Of a stretch of 64,000 nucleotides of DNA, positions 28,424-37,423 are shown piece by piece. The translations under genes and the position numbers were made by a program. The stretch is taken from positions 8,261,501 to 8,325,500 of the forward strand of contig NZ_CP063849.1 of NCBI RefSeq assembly GCF_015277775.1, given 5' to 3'. Origin of the DNA: Paludibaculum fermentans. GTDB taxonomy: Bacteria; Acidobacteriota; Terriglobia; Bryobacterales; Bryobacteraceae. Under the pieces are notes generated by a model. The model was not told where the DNA came from and ran no database searches. It saw only the letters and a list, made by a program, of their open reading frames with translations. Each line of letters opens with the position of its first letter. Within the stretch, counting starts at the first letter, position 1.

Positions 28424-29215
28424 ATGGCAAGATGGAAGAACCTCCTCATGACTCTCTGGCATGGCGCCTCTGTGTTCGCCGCCGCGTTTGTCGCCGGCAT
28501 GATCAACTCCGTCGCGGGCGGCGGGACACTGCTCACGTTCCCCACCCTCGTCTGGCTCGGACTCTCTCCTGTCACCGCCAATGCCACCAGCACCGTCGCC
28601 ATCTGGCCCGGAGCCCTCGGCAGCATGTGGGGCTACCGCGAAAACATCCGTCATAGCGAACGCCGCCTGCTGCTGCTCGTGATCCCCAGTCTCACGGGAG
28701 GCATGCTCGGCGCCTGGCTACTGCGCTTCACTCCGCCCGCCATCTTCGCCGCCCTCGTGCCTTACCTGATCCTCTTCGCCACCATCCTGTTCATGGTGCA
28801 GGAGCCCATCCAGCGCTGGCTCGGCCTCCACCAGTCCGGTGAGACCCACAAGACCGCCCGCTGGCTCACCGGAGCCATGTTCTTCCAGTTCTTCGTCGCC
28901 CTCTACGGCGGCTACTTCGGCGCCGGCATCGGCATCCTCATGCTCGCCGCGCTCAGCATCATCGGCCTCCACGACATCCACCAGATGAACGGCCTGAAGA
29001 ACTTCTTCGGCATGTGCATCAACGGGGTCGCCGCCCTCTACTTCGTCTTCATGCGCATGGTCTACTGGCCCGACGTCGCCGTCATGGCCGTCGCCGCTAT
29101 CATCGGCGGCTATGGCGGAGCCGGACTCGCCCGCCGCCTCGGTCGCACTTTCGTCCGCCGGGCCGTTGTGGCCATCGGCTTCGGCATGGCCATCTCGCTC
29201 CTCGTCAAACACTAG
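28424..29215 (+). CDS. TSUP (TauE/SafE) family membrane transporter
   Basis: A 263-residue protein with about eight transmembrane segments. ATG 28424 is preferred to the open frame from 28364, which overlaps the start of the divergent oxidoreductase. Family pattern: [19 protein letters not shown] in the first repeat and [20 protein letters not shown] in the second, the two halves being inverted repeats. TSUP proteins export small organic anions such as sulfite, sulfoacetate or sulfopropionate; the substrate cannot be deduced here. Confidence 0.9.
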   Translation: MARWKNLLMTLWHGASVFAAAFVAGMINSVAGGGTLLTFPTLVWLGLSPVTANATSTVAIWPGALGSMWGYRENIRHSERRLLLLVIPSLTGGMLGAWLLRFTPPAIFAALVPYLILFATILFMVQEPIQRWLGLHQSGETHKTARWLTGAMFFQFFVALYGGYFGAGIGILMLAALSIIGLHDIHQMNGLKNFFGMCINGVAALYFVFMRMVYWPDVAVMAVAAIIGGYGGAGLARRLGRTFVRRAVVAIGFGMAISLLVKH

Positions 29216-29283
29216 CCGCCGCAAGTTTACACACCAGCCCTTGCCGTTGAGCCCCGCCTCTGTCATGCTCCCATAAGAGATTT

Positions 29284-29625
29284 ATGGGAGACAAAACAGA
29301 CAAACAGGGCGAGCTCCTCCAGGGCACCCTCGACCTTCTGATCCTCAAGACCCTCACTCGCGGCTCGAAACACGGCTACGCCATTGTCGAGTGGATCCAG
29401 CAGACCTCCGAGAGTGTCCTGCGCGTGGAAGAAGGCGCCCTGTATCCCGCCCTCCACCGCCTCGAGCTCAAAGGCTGGCTCTCGTCGGACTGGGGCGTCT
29501 CCGAGAACAAACGCCGCGCCAAATACTACGACCTCACCCCCGCCGGACGCCAGGCCCTTGCCGACTCGACCGAGTCCTTCAATCGCCTCACTGGTGCCGT
29601 CCAGCGCATTCTCCAAACCGCCTAG
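29284..29625 (+). CDS. PadR family transcriptional regulator
   Basis: A 113-residue winged-helix repressor. The PadR signature is complete: LLQGTLDLLILKTL, SKHGYAIVEWI, EEGALYPALHRLELKGWL, then RRAKYYDLTPAGRQAL. The short C-terminal helix would form the dimer. It is followed after 12 bases by a large permease. PadR genes directly before ADOP permeases are a recurring arrangement in acidobacteria, so it probably controls that operon. Confidence 0.95.
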   Translation: MGDKTDKQGELLQGTLDLLILKTLTRGSKHGYAIVEWIQQTSESVLRVEEGALYPALHRLELKGWLSSDWGVSENKRRAKYYDLTPAGRQALADSTESFNRLTGAVQRILQTA

Positions 29626-29637
29626 AGGAGCCTTGCT

Positions 29638-32376
29638 GTGTTCTCTGAACTGCGTTTGCGCATCAAAGCCGCTCTCCACCGGCGCCGCCTCGATCGGGAC
29701 CTGGAAGAGGAGGTCGCCTATCACCTCCAGCGCCGTGCCGACAGCCTCCGCGAGGCCGGTGACCCCGACCCCGAGCACGCCGCCCTGCGCCGCTTCGGCA
29801 ACCCCTCTTCGCTGCGTGAGAACCTGCGTGACCAGTGGAGCTTCCCGCGTCTCGAATCCATCTGGCAGGACCTCCGCTATGCCGCCCGCCTGCTGCGCAA
29901 CAGCCCCGGCTTCACCGCCGTCGCGGTGCTCTCCCTGGCCCTCGCCATTGGAGCGAATACCTCCATCTTCACCGTCATCGACGCCATTCTCCTGAAGACC
30001 CTCCCGGTTCCCGAGCCGGGACAGTTGCTGATCCTGCGCAACGGAAGCAGGGTCGAAAAGGACCTCCGCTGGTCGCGCACCGGCTCCATGGGCAGCCTCG
30101 ACAAAGAGTCCGGACTGCGCACCAGCAGCGTCTTCCCCTTTCCCGCCTTCCAGAAGCTCCAGGCCCAGCTCACCTCGGCTTCCGTCTTCTCCTTCGCCAG
30201 TCTCTTCGACATCCACACCGTAGTGCAGGGCCGCGCCTCCATGGGTTCGGGCCACATGGTCTCCGGCAACTACTTTCAGGTTCTCGGCGTTCACCCCGGC
30301 CTGGGCCGGCTGCTGGATGAGGCCGACGACCGCCCCGGCGCGCCTCGCGTCGCCGTCGTCAGCCATCGCTTCTGGCAGACCGCAATGGCCTCCGACCCGG
30401 CCATCGTCGGCCGCACCCTCGGGGTCAACACGGTGAGCTTCACAATCGTTGGCGTTGCCCCGCCTGGCTTCTATGGAGTCTCCGTCGGCGGCTTCATCTC
30501 CGCGCCCGACGTCTACGTCCCCCTGCAAGCCCAGCCCCTGCTCGCGCCATATTCGAGGCACCCCAGCCAAAACGTCTTCCAGGCCTCTGACTTCCTCTGG
30601 CTCAACATCATGGCCCGCACCCGGCCCGGCGCCTCCCGCCAGTCCACTGCCGCTGAAGCCACCAACCTCTGGCGCCAGTTCATCCTCGAACAGGGTTTCT
30701 CCAAGGACCCTGGCCGTGACGGTTTCCGGGTCGTCGCCCTGCCCGGAGCCCAGGGCATCGACTCCCTTCGCAGTAAGTTCGAACGCCCGCTCGTCATGCT
30801 CCAGGTCGTGGTCGGCCTGGTCCTGCTCATCGCCTGCGCGAATCTCGCCAGCCTGCTGCTGGCCCGCTCCGAATCACGGCGCCGCGAGATCCACGTCCGG
30901 CTTGCACTCGGCGCCGCCCGCGTCCGCCTGCTTCGCCAGTTCCTCACGGAAAGCCTGCTGCTGGGGGCATTGGCCGCCGCATTGGGTGTGCTGCTGTCGC
31001 AGTGGGGTACGCGCATCCTCGTCTCCGCGCTCCTGGAACGCGAAGATGCCCTGCGCCTCCAACTCCAGCCCGACCTGCGCGTCCTGCTGTTCAGCCTTGC
31101 CTTGTCCCTGCTGACCGTCTTCCTGTTCGGACTCGCACCCGCCTTCCGCGCCACCCGCACCAGCCTCGCGCCCGAGATGCACCGCACGGCCCGCACAGCC
31201 GTCCTCGGCCGGGCCGTCATCGTCACGCAGGTGGCCCTTTCACTCGTCCTGCTGGCGGGGGCCGCCCTGTTCCTCCGCACCCTCCAGAACCTCTACTCCG
31301 TCCAACTCGGGTTCAACAAGGACAATGTCCTCATCTTCGCCATCGACCCCACCCGCAATGGAGTGCGGGATCAACAGTTGGTCAACTTCTACGAAGCCCT
31401 GCGCGCCCGGTTGCGCGCCATCCCCACCGTGCGCTCTGTCTCCGCTTCCAACGAGACCCTCGTGAGCGGCTGGTATTCGAGCTCCATGATCACCATGAAC
31501 GGTGCGGCGGGAACTGCCAGTCAGCCCATCAGCATGCAGTTTCTACGGGTCACGCCGGATTTCTTCGAGACCATGGGCATCCAGCTGCCCGCCGGCCGCG
31601 GCATTCTCGAATCCGATACCGCCTCCGCCCCCTCGGTCGTCGTGATGAGCGAAGCGGCAGCGCGCCGCGTCGCGCCCTCCGGTTCCCCCATAGGCCGCAC
31701 CTTCCAGTGGACAGGCAAGTGGGGCGGAAAGGACATCACGGTGGTCGGCGTGGCTCGCGATACCCGCCCGCACGACTTCACCCAGCCCATCGAACCCACG
31801 CTCTATGTCCCCTACCTCCAGGGCCCCTGGGATCTCGGGCGTCTCCACTTCGAACTCCGCACCTCCGTGTCTGCCCGCGAAGTGCTGCCCCTTGTGCGCC
31901 AGGCCGTCCAGGATCTCGACGCCAACCTGCCGCTCTATCAGGTCCGCACCCAGAGTGAACAGGTGGATGAACGCTTCACCCTGCAGCGTGTGCTCGCCCG
32001 GGCCTGCACCGCCTTCGGCCTCGTCGCCCTGCTGCTTGCCTGCATTGGCATCTACGGCCTCATCGCCCACTCGGCGGCCCGCCGGACCGCGGAAATTGGT
32101 GTCCGCGTCGCACTCGGAGCCCGTCCACCTGACATCGTCTGGCTTGTCTTGAGGCAAGCCGCCCTGCTCGCGGCCATCGGAATCGTGGCCGGTGTCGGAC
32201 TGTCATTGCTCTGCGCCCGCCTCGTCGAAGCCAGCCTTTACCAGGTGAAAGCAACCGATCCGGCCGCTCTGGCCGCCGCCGCCCTGATCCTCGCTCTCAC
32301 CGTGCTCGCGGCCGGCTTTCTGCCCGCCCGCCGGGCCGCCCGCGTCGATCCTGTCTCTGCGCTCAAGTACGAGTAG
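29638..32376 (+). CDS. ADOP-type duplicated FtsX/MacB permease
   Basis: A 912-residue permease of the acidobacterial duplicated orphan permease family, with a GTG start. Order: a cytoplasmic prefix domain (LEEEVAYHLQRRADSLREAG, about 22-60), a first transmembrane helix (about 88-112), MacB-like periplasmic core 1, three helices with an FtsX motif (ANLASLLLARSESRRREI, about 400), then a second MacB core (about 550-760) and a final FtsX block (ARRTAEIGVRVALGARP). No ATPase domain. The exported substrate is unknown. It follows the PadR gene directly and is likely repressed by it. Confidence 0.93.
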   Translation: MFSELRLRIKAALHRRRLDRDLEEEVAYHLQRRADSLREAGDPDPEHAALRRFGNPSSLRENLRDQWSFPRLESIWQDLRYAARLLRNSPGFTAVAVLSLALAIGANTSIFTVIDAILLKTLPVPEPGQLLILRNGSRVEKDLRWSRTGSMGSLDKESGLRTSSVFPFPAFQKLQAQLTSASVFSFASLFDIHTVVQGRASMGSGHMVSGNYFQVLGVHPGLGRLLDEADDRPGAPRVAVVSHRFWQTAMASDPAIVGRTLGVNTVSFTIVGVAPPGFYGVSVGGFISAPDVYVPLQAQPLLAPYSRHPSQNVFQASDFLWLNIMARTRPGASRQSTAAEATNLWRQFILEQGFSKDPGRDGFRVVALPGAQGIDSLRSKFERPLVMLQVVVGLVLLIACANLASLLLARSESRRREIHVRLALGAARVRLLRQFLTESLLLGALAAALGVLLSQWGTRILVSALLEREDALRLQLQPDLRVLLFSLALSLLTVFLFGLAPAFRATRTSLAPEMHRTARTAVLGRAVIVTQVALSLVLLAGAALFLRTLQNLYSVQLGFNKDNVLIFAIDPTRNGVRDQQLVNFYEALRARLRAIPTVRSVSASNETLVSGWYSSSMITMNGAAGTASQPISMQFLRVTPDFFETMGIQLPAGRGILESDTASAPSVVVMSEAAARRVAPSGSPIGRTFQWTGKWGGKDITVVGVARDTRPHDFTQPIEPTLYVPYLQGPWDLGRLHFELRTSVSAREVLPLVRQAVQDLDANLPLYQVRTQSEQVDERFTLQRVLARACTAFGLVALLLACIGIYGLIAHSAARRTAEIGVRVALGARPPDIVWLVLRQAALLAAIGIVAGVGLSLLCARLVEASLYQVKATDPAALAAAALILALTVLAAGFLPARRAARVDPVSALKYE

Positions 32377-32776
32377 TCCGCCCCTGCCCGCTGCGATGTG
32401 ATCTCCGCATCACAGGTTCGTTGCATTCAATATGTACCGATACGGTTTTGTTCACTCTGATCACGTGAACGCTAACGAATGAACCGGAATGGTCTCCAAA
32501 GCCAGCGTTTGTGATATCTCAATTCGGCCGATTTCGACGTCCATGAAATCTTCCTAACCTGCTAGAACCAAGTCAGTTACCGGGAATGGGGATCTATCGA
32601 TACCTCGAAGGTGGTATATGCCGCCTTGGAGCACCCTCCGGTTACGTTTTGAACTGCAACATAAAACGATTCATTGACAGGTTACTATTATTACGTTAGT
32701 ATCAGCCCCAGCCTAGCGCAGTGGGCCGTAGGCTCGTTGCGTAGGACAGATCATTGGTCCAAGGGGGTCACAGCGT
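32377..32776 (+). promoter_or_regulatory. 400-base intergenic region with promoter of TonB receptor 3
   Basis: No gene is seen here. The region contains a -35 box TTGACA (32674-32679), a 17-base spacer and a -10 box TAGTAT (32697-32702), giving a start near 32709 and a leader of about 68 bases. Farther up lies the dyad GTTCAC-N9-GTGAAC (32450-32470), which may bind a regulator. The ribosome site of the receptor is AAGGGGGTC at about 32760, resembling the CAGGGGGTC before the two other receptors. Confidence 0.55.
32397..32414. repeat. inverted repeat 3' of the ADOP gene
   Basis: TGTGAT and ATCACA flank six bases, forming a perfect dyad 20 bases after the ADOP stop. It could be a weak terminator hairpin or an operator. 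The TGTGA-to-TCACA gap is 8 bases, not the 6 of the classic CRP site. Confidence 0.3.
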
Positions 32777-35700
32777 ATGATGCTCTCCCGAGTAGTCATT
32801 CGTAGTAAGTTCGTGCCGATCCTCGCGCTTCTTCCCTTTCTTTGTATGACCGGGTGGGCGCAGCAGATTACCGGCACTATTAGCGGCACGGTGAAAGACG
32901 CACAGCAGGCGGCCGTCGTCGGTGCGAAAGTCACAATCGTGAGCGCGCAGCAAGGTACAACCCGTGAGGTCAGTACCAACAATGAAGGCGTCTTCGTCTT
33001 CACCAACACACAGCCTGGAACCTACAATCTCAGCATCGAGTCCACTGGGTTCAAGAAGTTCGAGCAGAAGAATGTCGTCCTGTATGCCAGCGACCGTCTC
33101 AGCCTCGGCGACCTGTCACTCAGCGTCGGCGCGTTGACTGAGACCGTCACTGTCGAAGGTGACGCAGCGCAGGTTCAGGCCACCTCGGCGGAACGCGCCG
33201 GCGTTCTGACCAACAAGCAGGTTGTCGATCTGGCGCTCACCAGCCGCAACCTGTTCGATCTCGCCAAGACGATTCCCGGTGTTGTCTACACCGGCGGCGT
33301 CGGCGGCATCGCTGCCAACGGCAATCGCAATAACCAGAACAACTTCACGCTCGACGGCGTCACCAACATGGACACCGGTTCGAACGGCGGCACGCTCGCG
33401 TCCACCAACATGGACATGATTGCCGACATGAAGATCATCACGAACTCCCAGGGTGCGGAGTTCGGCCGCGCTTCCGGCGCTCAGATTCAGGTCGTCACCA
33501 AGGGCGGCACACAGCAGTTCCATGGCACCGGCTACGGCTTCCATCGCCACGAAAGCCTGAATGCCAACACCTGGCGCAACAATATCGACAACCGTGCCAG
33601 GCCGTTCTACCGCTATAACTTCGCCGGCTTCAACGTCGGCGGCCCCGCCTATATTCCCGGCAAATTCAATAAGGACAAAGAGAAGTTCTTCTTCTTCGTC
33701 GGTATCGAATGGCAGAACCAGTTGGTTCCGAACAGCCTCTCGAACGTCACGGTGCCCACGGCCCTCGAACGCCAGGGCGACTTCTCTCAGTCGCACGACG
33801 CGGGCGGTGCTGCCCTTAAGATCCTCGATCCGGCGAACAACAAGGCCCAGTTCCCCAACAACCAGATCCCAGCCAGCCGGCTCAATGCCGACGGCGTGAA
33901 GATCCTCAACTGGTATCCCTCACCCAACGCTCTGGGCATCAACAACGGCTACAACTACCAGTCGCAGGCTTCCAACAAGTACCCCCGGCGCGAAGACATC
34001 TATCGCGGCGACTACAACATCAACGACAAGTGGAAGGTTTACGCGCGCTACATCAACAACAAGGATGAAACCAGCATGGCCTACGGCCAGTGGAACGCGC
34101 AGTACAACATCCCGTTCGGCCCGATGAGCTTCGGCGCACCTGGCTGGTCGTTCGTGTCCAACGTCACCACGATCATCAACCCCACGCTCACCAACGAGTT
34201 CCTGTTCGGGTCGTCCAAGAACGTCCTGCACATCTTCCCGCTGGACAACGCCTTCGATCGCGGCAAGCTGAACCTCTCGTACAAAATGCCGTATCCGGAC
34301 GTCGACAAGCTGAACCTCGTTCAGAACTGGCAGTGGGATGTCCCGAACTCGCCCAGCGTCAACTTCACCGGCACCCCGTTCTCGAACTACAACCACACCT
34401 ACGACATCACCGATAGCGTGGCCAAGGTTTGGAACGCTCACACGATCAAGACCGGCATCTACATCAACAAGAGCGCCAAGGATCAGACGTCCACCAACTC
34501 CATCAACGGCTACGTCAACTTCAGCCGTGACGCGAACAACCCTGGTGACACTAACTGGTCCTGGTCGAATGCACTGTTGGGCAACTACAACTACCTGCAG
34601 CAGTCCAACAAGGTGTTGAACGGGCAGTATCGGTCCATCAACGTGGAGTGGTACCTGCAAGACAACTGGAAGGTGAGTTCAAAGTTGACGTTGGAATACG
34701 GCGTCCGCTTCTACTACATCCAGCCGCAGTATGACGACGCATTGCAGACCTCGTCCTGGAACAAGACCCTCTTTGACCCCGCCTCCGCCGGCGTCCTGCG
34801 CACGGCAGCCTTGAACAGCAGCGGTGTCAGAGTCTCCGTCAACCCGCTCACGGGTGAGCAGGGTCCCGCCGCCCTCATCGGCTCCCTCGTCAACACTGGC
34901 AAGGGCTTCGTGAACGGCGTCTATGCCAACGGCATGGGCTTGGCCGGTCAGAACTATCCGAAGGGCCTGCTCGATGGCCGCGGCCTGCAATATGCCCCGC
35001 GCCTCGGCCTGGCTTATCGTGTCGCCAACAAGACCGTGATTCGCGCCGGCGGCGGTGTCTTCTATGACCGCCTCCAGGGCAACCCGATCTTCGACATGCT
35101 GGTCAACCCGCCCTCCATCGCCACGCCTCGTTTCTACTACGGCAACCTGACCTCGATTCCGGCCGCTTCGGCTGGCATCTTCTTCCCGGGTGGCGTGAAC
35201 GGCTTCGACAAGAAGGGCCACATTCCCACCACCTACAACTGGAACTTCACCATCCAGCGGGAACTGCCCATGAACATCCTGTTCGACATCGCCTACGTTG
35301 GTTCTTCCTCGAACCACCTGCTCTACCGGCTCAACCAGAACGCCATCCCGCTGGGTGCCGCCTGGCTGCCGCAGAATCAGGATCCGCTCAACGCGAACCC
35401 CAAGTTCGATGGTTCCACCAGCAACGCGCCCAACTTCTATCGCGCGTACCAGGGCTATACCAACACCACGGCCTATGGCTTCGGTGCCAACTCGAACTAC
35501 CATGCGATGCAGATGTCGGCCAACCGCCGCCTCGGCAACGATTTCACCTTCGGCGTGGCCTATACCTGGTCGAAGGCGATGGGCACCACCAACGACGACT
35601 ACACGACGATCAATCCGTTCAACTTCCGCGCGGCCGAGTACGATGTACTCAACAACGACCGTACGCAGGTTCTCGTATTGAACTACGTGTACAATCTGCC

Positions 35701-36271
35701 CAAGTTCATCAAGGGCACCAGCGGTGCCTCCAAGGTTGCCAAGTTCTTCACGAACGAATGGCAGATCTCCGGCATCACCACGTTCCAGACAGGCGCTCCC
35801 AACAACATCACCTTCTCCATCGACGGTGTTGGCAACCTGAATGAACGCTACACGGGTTCTCCCGACGTCGGCCCCCGCGTTGTCTACACCGGCCGGCCGT
35901 CCTATCCCAAGACCCTGAATCAGTACATCGACGGTTCTGTCCTCGCTCTGCCTGCAATCAAGGGAAGCCAGGGCTTCGACTCCAACCGCTACCCCGTCCG
36001 TCAACCCGGCTGGACCAACTGGGATGTTTCGATCTTCAAGAACATCCCGATTCGCGAACAGATGCGCCTCCAGCTCCGTTGCGAGATGTTCAACGCCCCG
36101 AATCATCCTGAATTCAGCGATTACAACAGGGGCGCCACCTTCAATGCAGCCGGCAAGCTCACCAACCTGCCGACGGCTCTCGGTGGCACGGGCGGACGCT
36201 TCGGCTTCGGTGCCATCACCGGAACCAACGACCCCCGCCGCATCCAACTCGCCGCGAAGTTCTACTTCTAA
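32777..36271 (+). CDS. TonB-dependent receptor with carboxypeptidase-like N-terminal domain (3)
   Basis: A 1164-residue outer membrane receptor, more distant from the pair at 10094 and 15483. Signal peptide to about residue 29 (PFLCMTGWAQ), then the carboxypeptidase-like domain (ITGTISGTVKDAQQAAVVGA), plug (LALTSRNLFDLAKTIPGVVY and NFTLDGVTNMDTGSNGG), and barrel ending in the aromatic sequence LAAKFYF. Two ATG codons stand in tandem at the start. It is followed by TPR and FG-GAP/ASPIC genes in what appears to be one transcription unit. Confidence 0.93.
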   Translation: MMLSRVVIRSKFVPILALLPFLCMTGWAQQITGTISGTVKDAQQAAVVGAKVTIVSAQQGTTREVSTNNEGVFVFTNTQPGTYNLSIESTGFKKFEQKNVVLYASDRLSLGDLSLSVGALTETVTVEGDAAQVQATSAERAGVLTNKQVVDLALTSRNLFDLAKTIPGVVYTGGVGGIAANGNRNNQNNFTLDGVTNMDTGSNGGTLASTNMDMIADMKIITNSQGAEFGRASGAQIQVVTKGGTQQFHGTGYGFHRHESLNANTWRNNIDNRARPFYRYNFAGFNVGGPAYIPGKFNKDKEKFFFFVGIEWQNQLVPNSLSNVTVPTALERQGDFSQSHDAGGAALKILDPANNKAQFPNNQIPASRLNADGVKILNWYPSPNALGINNGYNYQSQASNKYPRREDIYRGDYNINDKWKVYARYINNKDETSMAYGQWNAQYNIPFGPMSFGAPGWSFVSNVTTIINPTLTNEFLFGSSKNVLHIFPLDNAFDRGKLNLSYKMPYPDVDKLNLVQNWQWDVPNSPSVNFTGTPFSNYNHTYDITDSVAKVWNAHTIKTGIYINKSAKDQTSTNSINGYVNFSRDANNPGDTNWSWSNALLGNYNYLQQSNKVLNGQYRSINVEWYLQDNWKVSSKLTLEYGVRFYYIQPQYDDALQTSSWNKTLFDPASAGVLRTAALNSSGVRVSVNPLTGEQGPAALIGSLVNTGKGFVNGVYANGMGLAGQNYPKGLLDGRGLQYAPRLGLAYRVANKTVIRAGGGVFYDRLQGNPIFDMLVNPPSIATPRFYYGNLTSIPAASAGIFFPGGVNGFDKKGHIPTTYNWNFTIQRELPMNILFDIAYVGSSSNHLLYRLNQNAIPLGAAWLPQNQDPLNANPKFDGSTSNAPNFYRAYQGYTNTTAYGFGANSNYHAMQMSANRRLGNDFTFGVAYTWSKAMGTTNDDYTTINPFNFRAAEYDVLNNDRTQVLVLNYVYNLPKFIKGTSGASKVAKFFTNEWQISGITTFQTGAPNNITFSIDGVGNLNERYTGSPDVGPRVVYTGRPSYPKTLNQYIDGSVLALPAIKGSQGFDSNRYPVRQPGWTNWDVSIFKNIPIREQMRLQLRCEMFNAPNHPEFSDYNRGATFNAAGKLTNLPTALGGTGGRFGFGAITGTNDPRRIQLAAKFYF

Positions 36272-36301
36272 GCGAATGGAGAGGATATACTGGGCGATCT
36301 A

Positions 36302-37423
36302 ATGCTCAGTGTCTGGTTAACACTCTTGCTGGCCGCTGTCCCGCAACAATTGCTGGACAGCGGCCGGCAGGCGTTTCAGGCCGGTGATCTGGCCCGCGCC
36401 GAACAACTCTTCCGCGAATACCTGAAGTCCAATCCGAACTCAGCCGAAGCGCTCTCCAACCTGGCCGCCGTCCACGCCCGCCGCGAACAGTTCACTGAGG
36501 CCGTTGCCCTCTACGAACAAGCCCTCAAGGCAAACCCCGCCCTCATCCCCATCCACTTCAATATCGCCGTGTCGCTAGGGCGCATCCAGCAGTACGGCAA
36601 AGCCGCCAGCCATCTGCGCACCTTCCTCAAAACCTACCCCCGCGAAGCCCGCGCCCACCAGCTTCTCGGCCTCTGCCTGGTCGAAACCGGCGAGCTGTCG
36701 GAAGCCCTCTCGGAACTGGAGATCTCTTATAAGGAGAACGACAGGGACCGCAGCATCCTGTACGCTCTCGCCTACGCGCAAAGCCGCGCCGGCAATGCCG
36801 ATCGCGCCGCGGAACTCCTCGCCCGCTCGGAAGGCGACCCTACCCAGGCCAAGCTCATCGAAGGTCTCATCGAATACCGCCGCGGCCGCTACGACGAAGC
36901 CAAGGTTCTCTTTGAAGCCGTGGTCTCCGCCAACCCGAACATGGCGCCCGCCCTCGCCGCCCTGGGCCGCCTCAATCTTCTGGCGCGCCGGGACGACGAG
37001 GCCATCAGCCTCTTCGAACGTGCCCTCAGGGTCAATCCGTCCGACTCCGAATCCACCTACCAGTTGGGCGTCCTCTACGACCGCAATGGCCGCTCGCCGG
37101 AAGGCATCACCATGCTGAAGCGCGCCATCACCCTGCGCGCCAATTATCCGGATCCTCACTATCAATTGGGCCGCATCGCCCTGAACGCCAAAAACTACCC
37201 CGTCGCCCTCAAGGAATTGGAAGAGGCCCGCCGCATGCTGCCAGACCAGGAGGCCATCCGCCTTCTCCTCGGCCGCACCTATCAGGCCCTGGGCCGCGCG
37301 GCGGAAGCGAAGAAAGAGTTCGACGAAGTCCGCCGCCTCAAGGCCGAAGTCATCGAGAAATCCCGCCAGCGCGTCGAGTCCGACTCGCTCATGCAGCAGG
37401 AACCCAGCCCCCGCGAAAAATGA
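36302..37423 (+). CDS. exported TPR repeat protein
   Basis: A 373-residue protein with a short signal peptide (MLSVWLTLLLAAVPQQ) and about nine tetratricopeptide repeats covering residues 20-350 (for example QAFQAGDLARAEQLFREYLK and AALGRLNLLARRDDEAISLF). It begins 30 bases after the receptor stop and ends overlapping the next start by ATGA, so the three genes are likely cotranscribed and these two translationally coupled. Presumably a periplasmic scaffold for partner proteins; its job is inferred from context only. Confidence 0.88.
   Translation: MLSVWLTLLLAAVPQQLLDSGRQAFQAGDLARAEQLFREYLKSNPNSAEALSNLAAVHARREQFTEAVALYEQALKANPALIPIHFNIAVSLGRIQQYGKAASHLRTFLKTYPREARAHQLLGLCLVETGELSEALSELEISYKENDRDRSILYALAYAQSRAGNADRAAELLARSEGDPTQAKLIEGLIEYRRGRYDEAKVLFEAVVSANPNMAPALAALGRLNLLARRDDEAISLFERALRVNPSDSESTYQLGVLYDRNGRSPEGITMLKRAITLRANYPDPHYQLGRIALNAKNYPVALKELEEARRMLPDQEAIRLLLGRTYQALGRAAEAKKEFDEVRRLKAEVIEKSRQRVESDSLMQQEPSPREK

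Noticed and set aside
32397-32414. CRP-type binding site TGTGAT-N6-ATCACA
   Set aside because: The distance between TGTGA and TCACA is 8 rather than 6 bases, and it lies about 280 bases from the next promoter; kept only as an inverted repeat.
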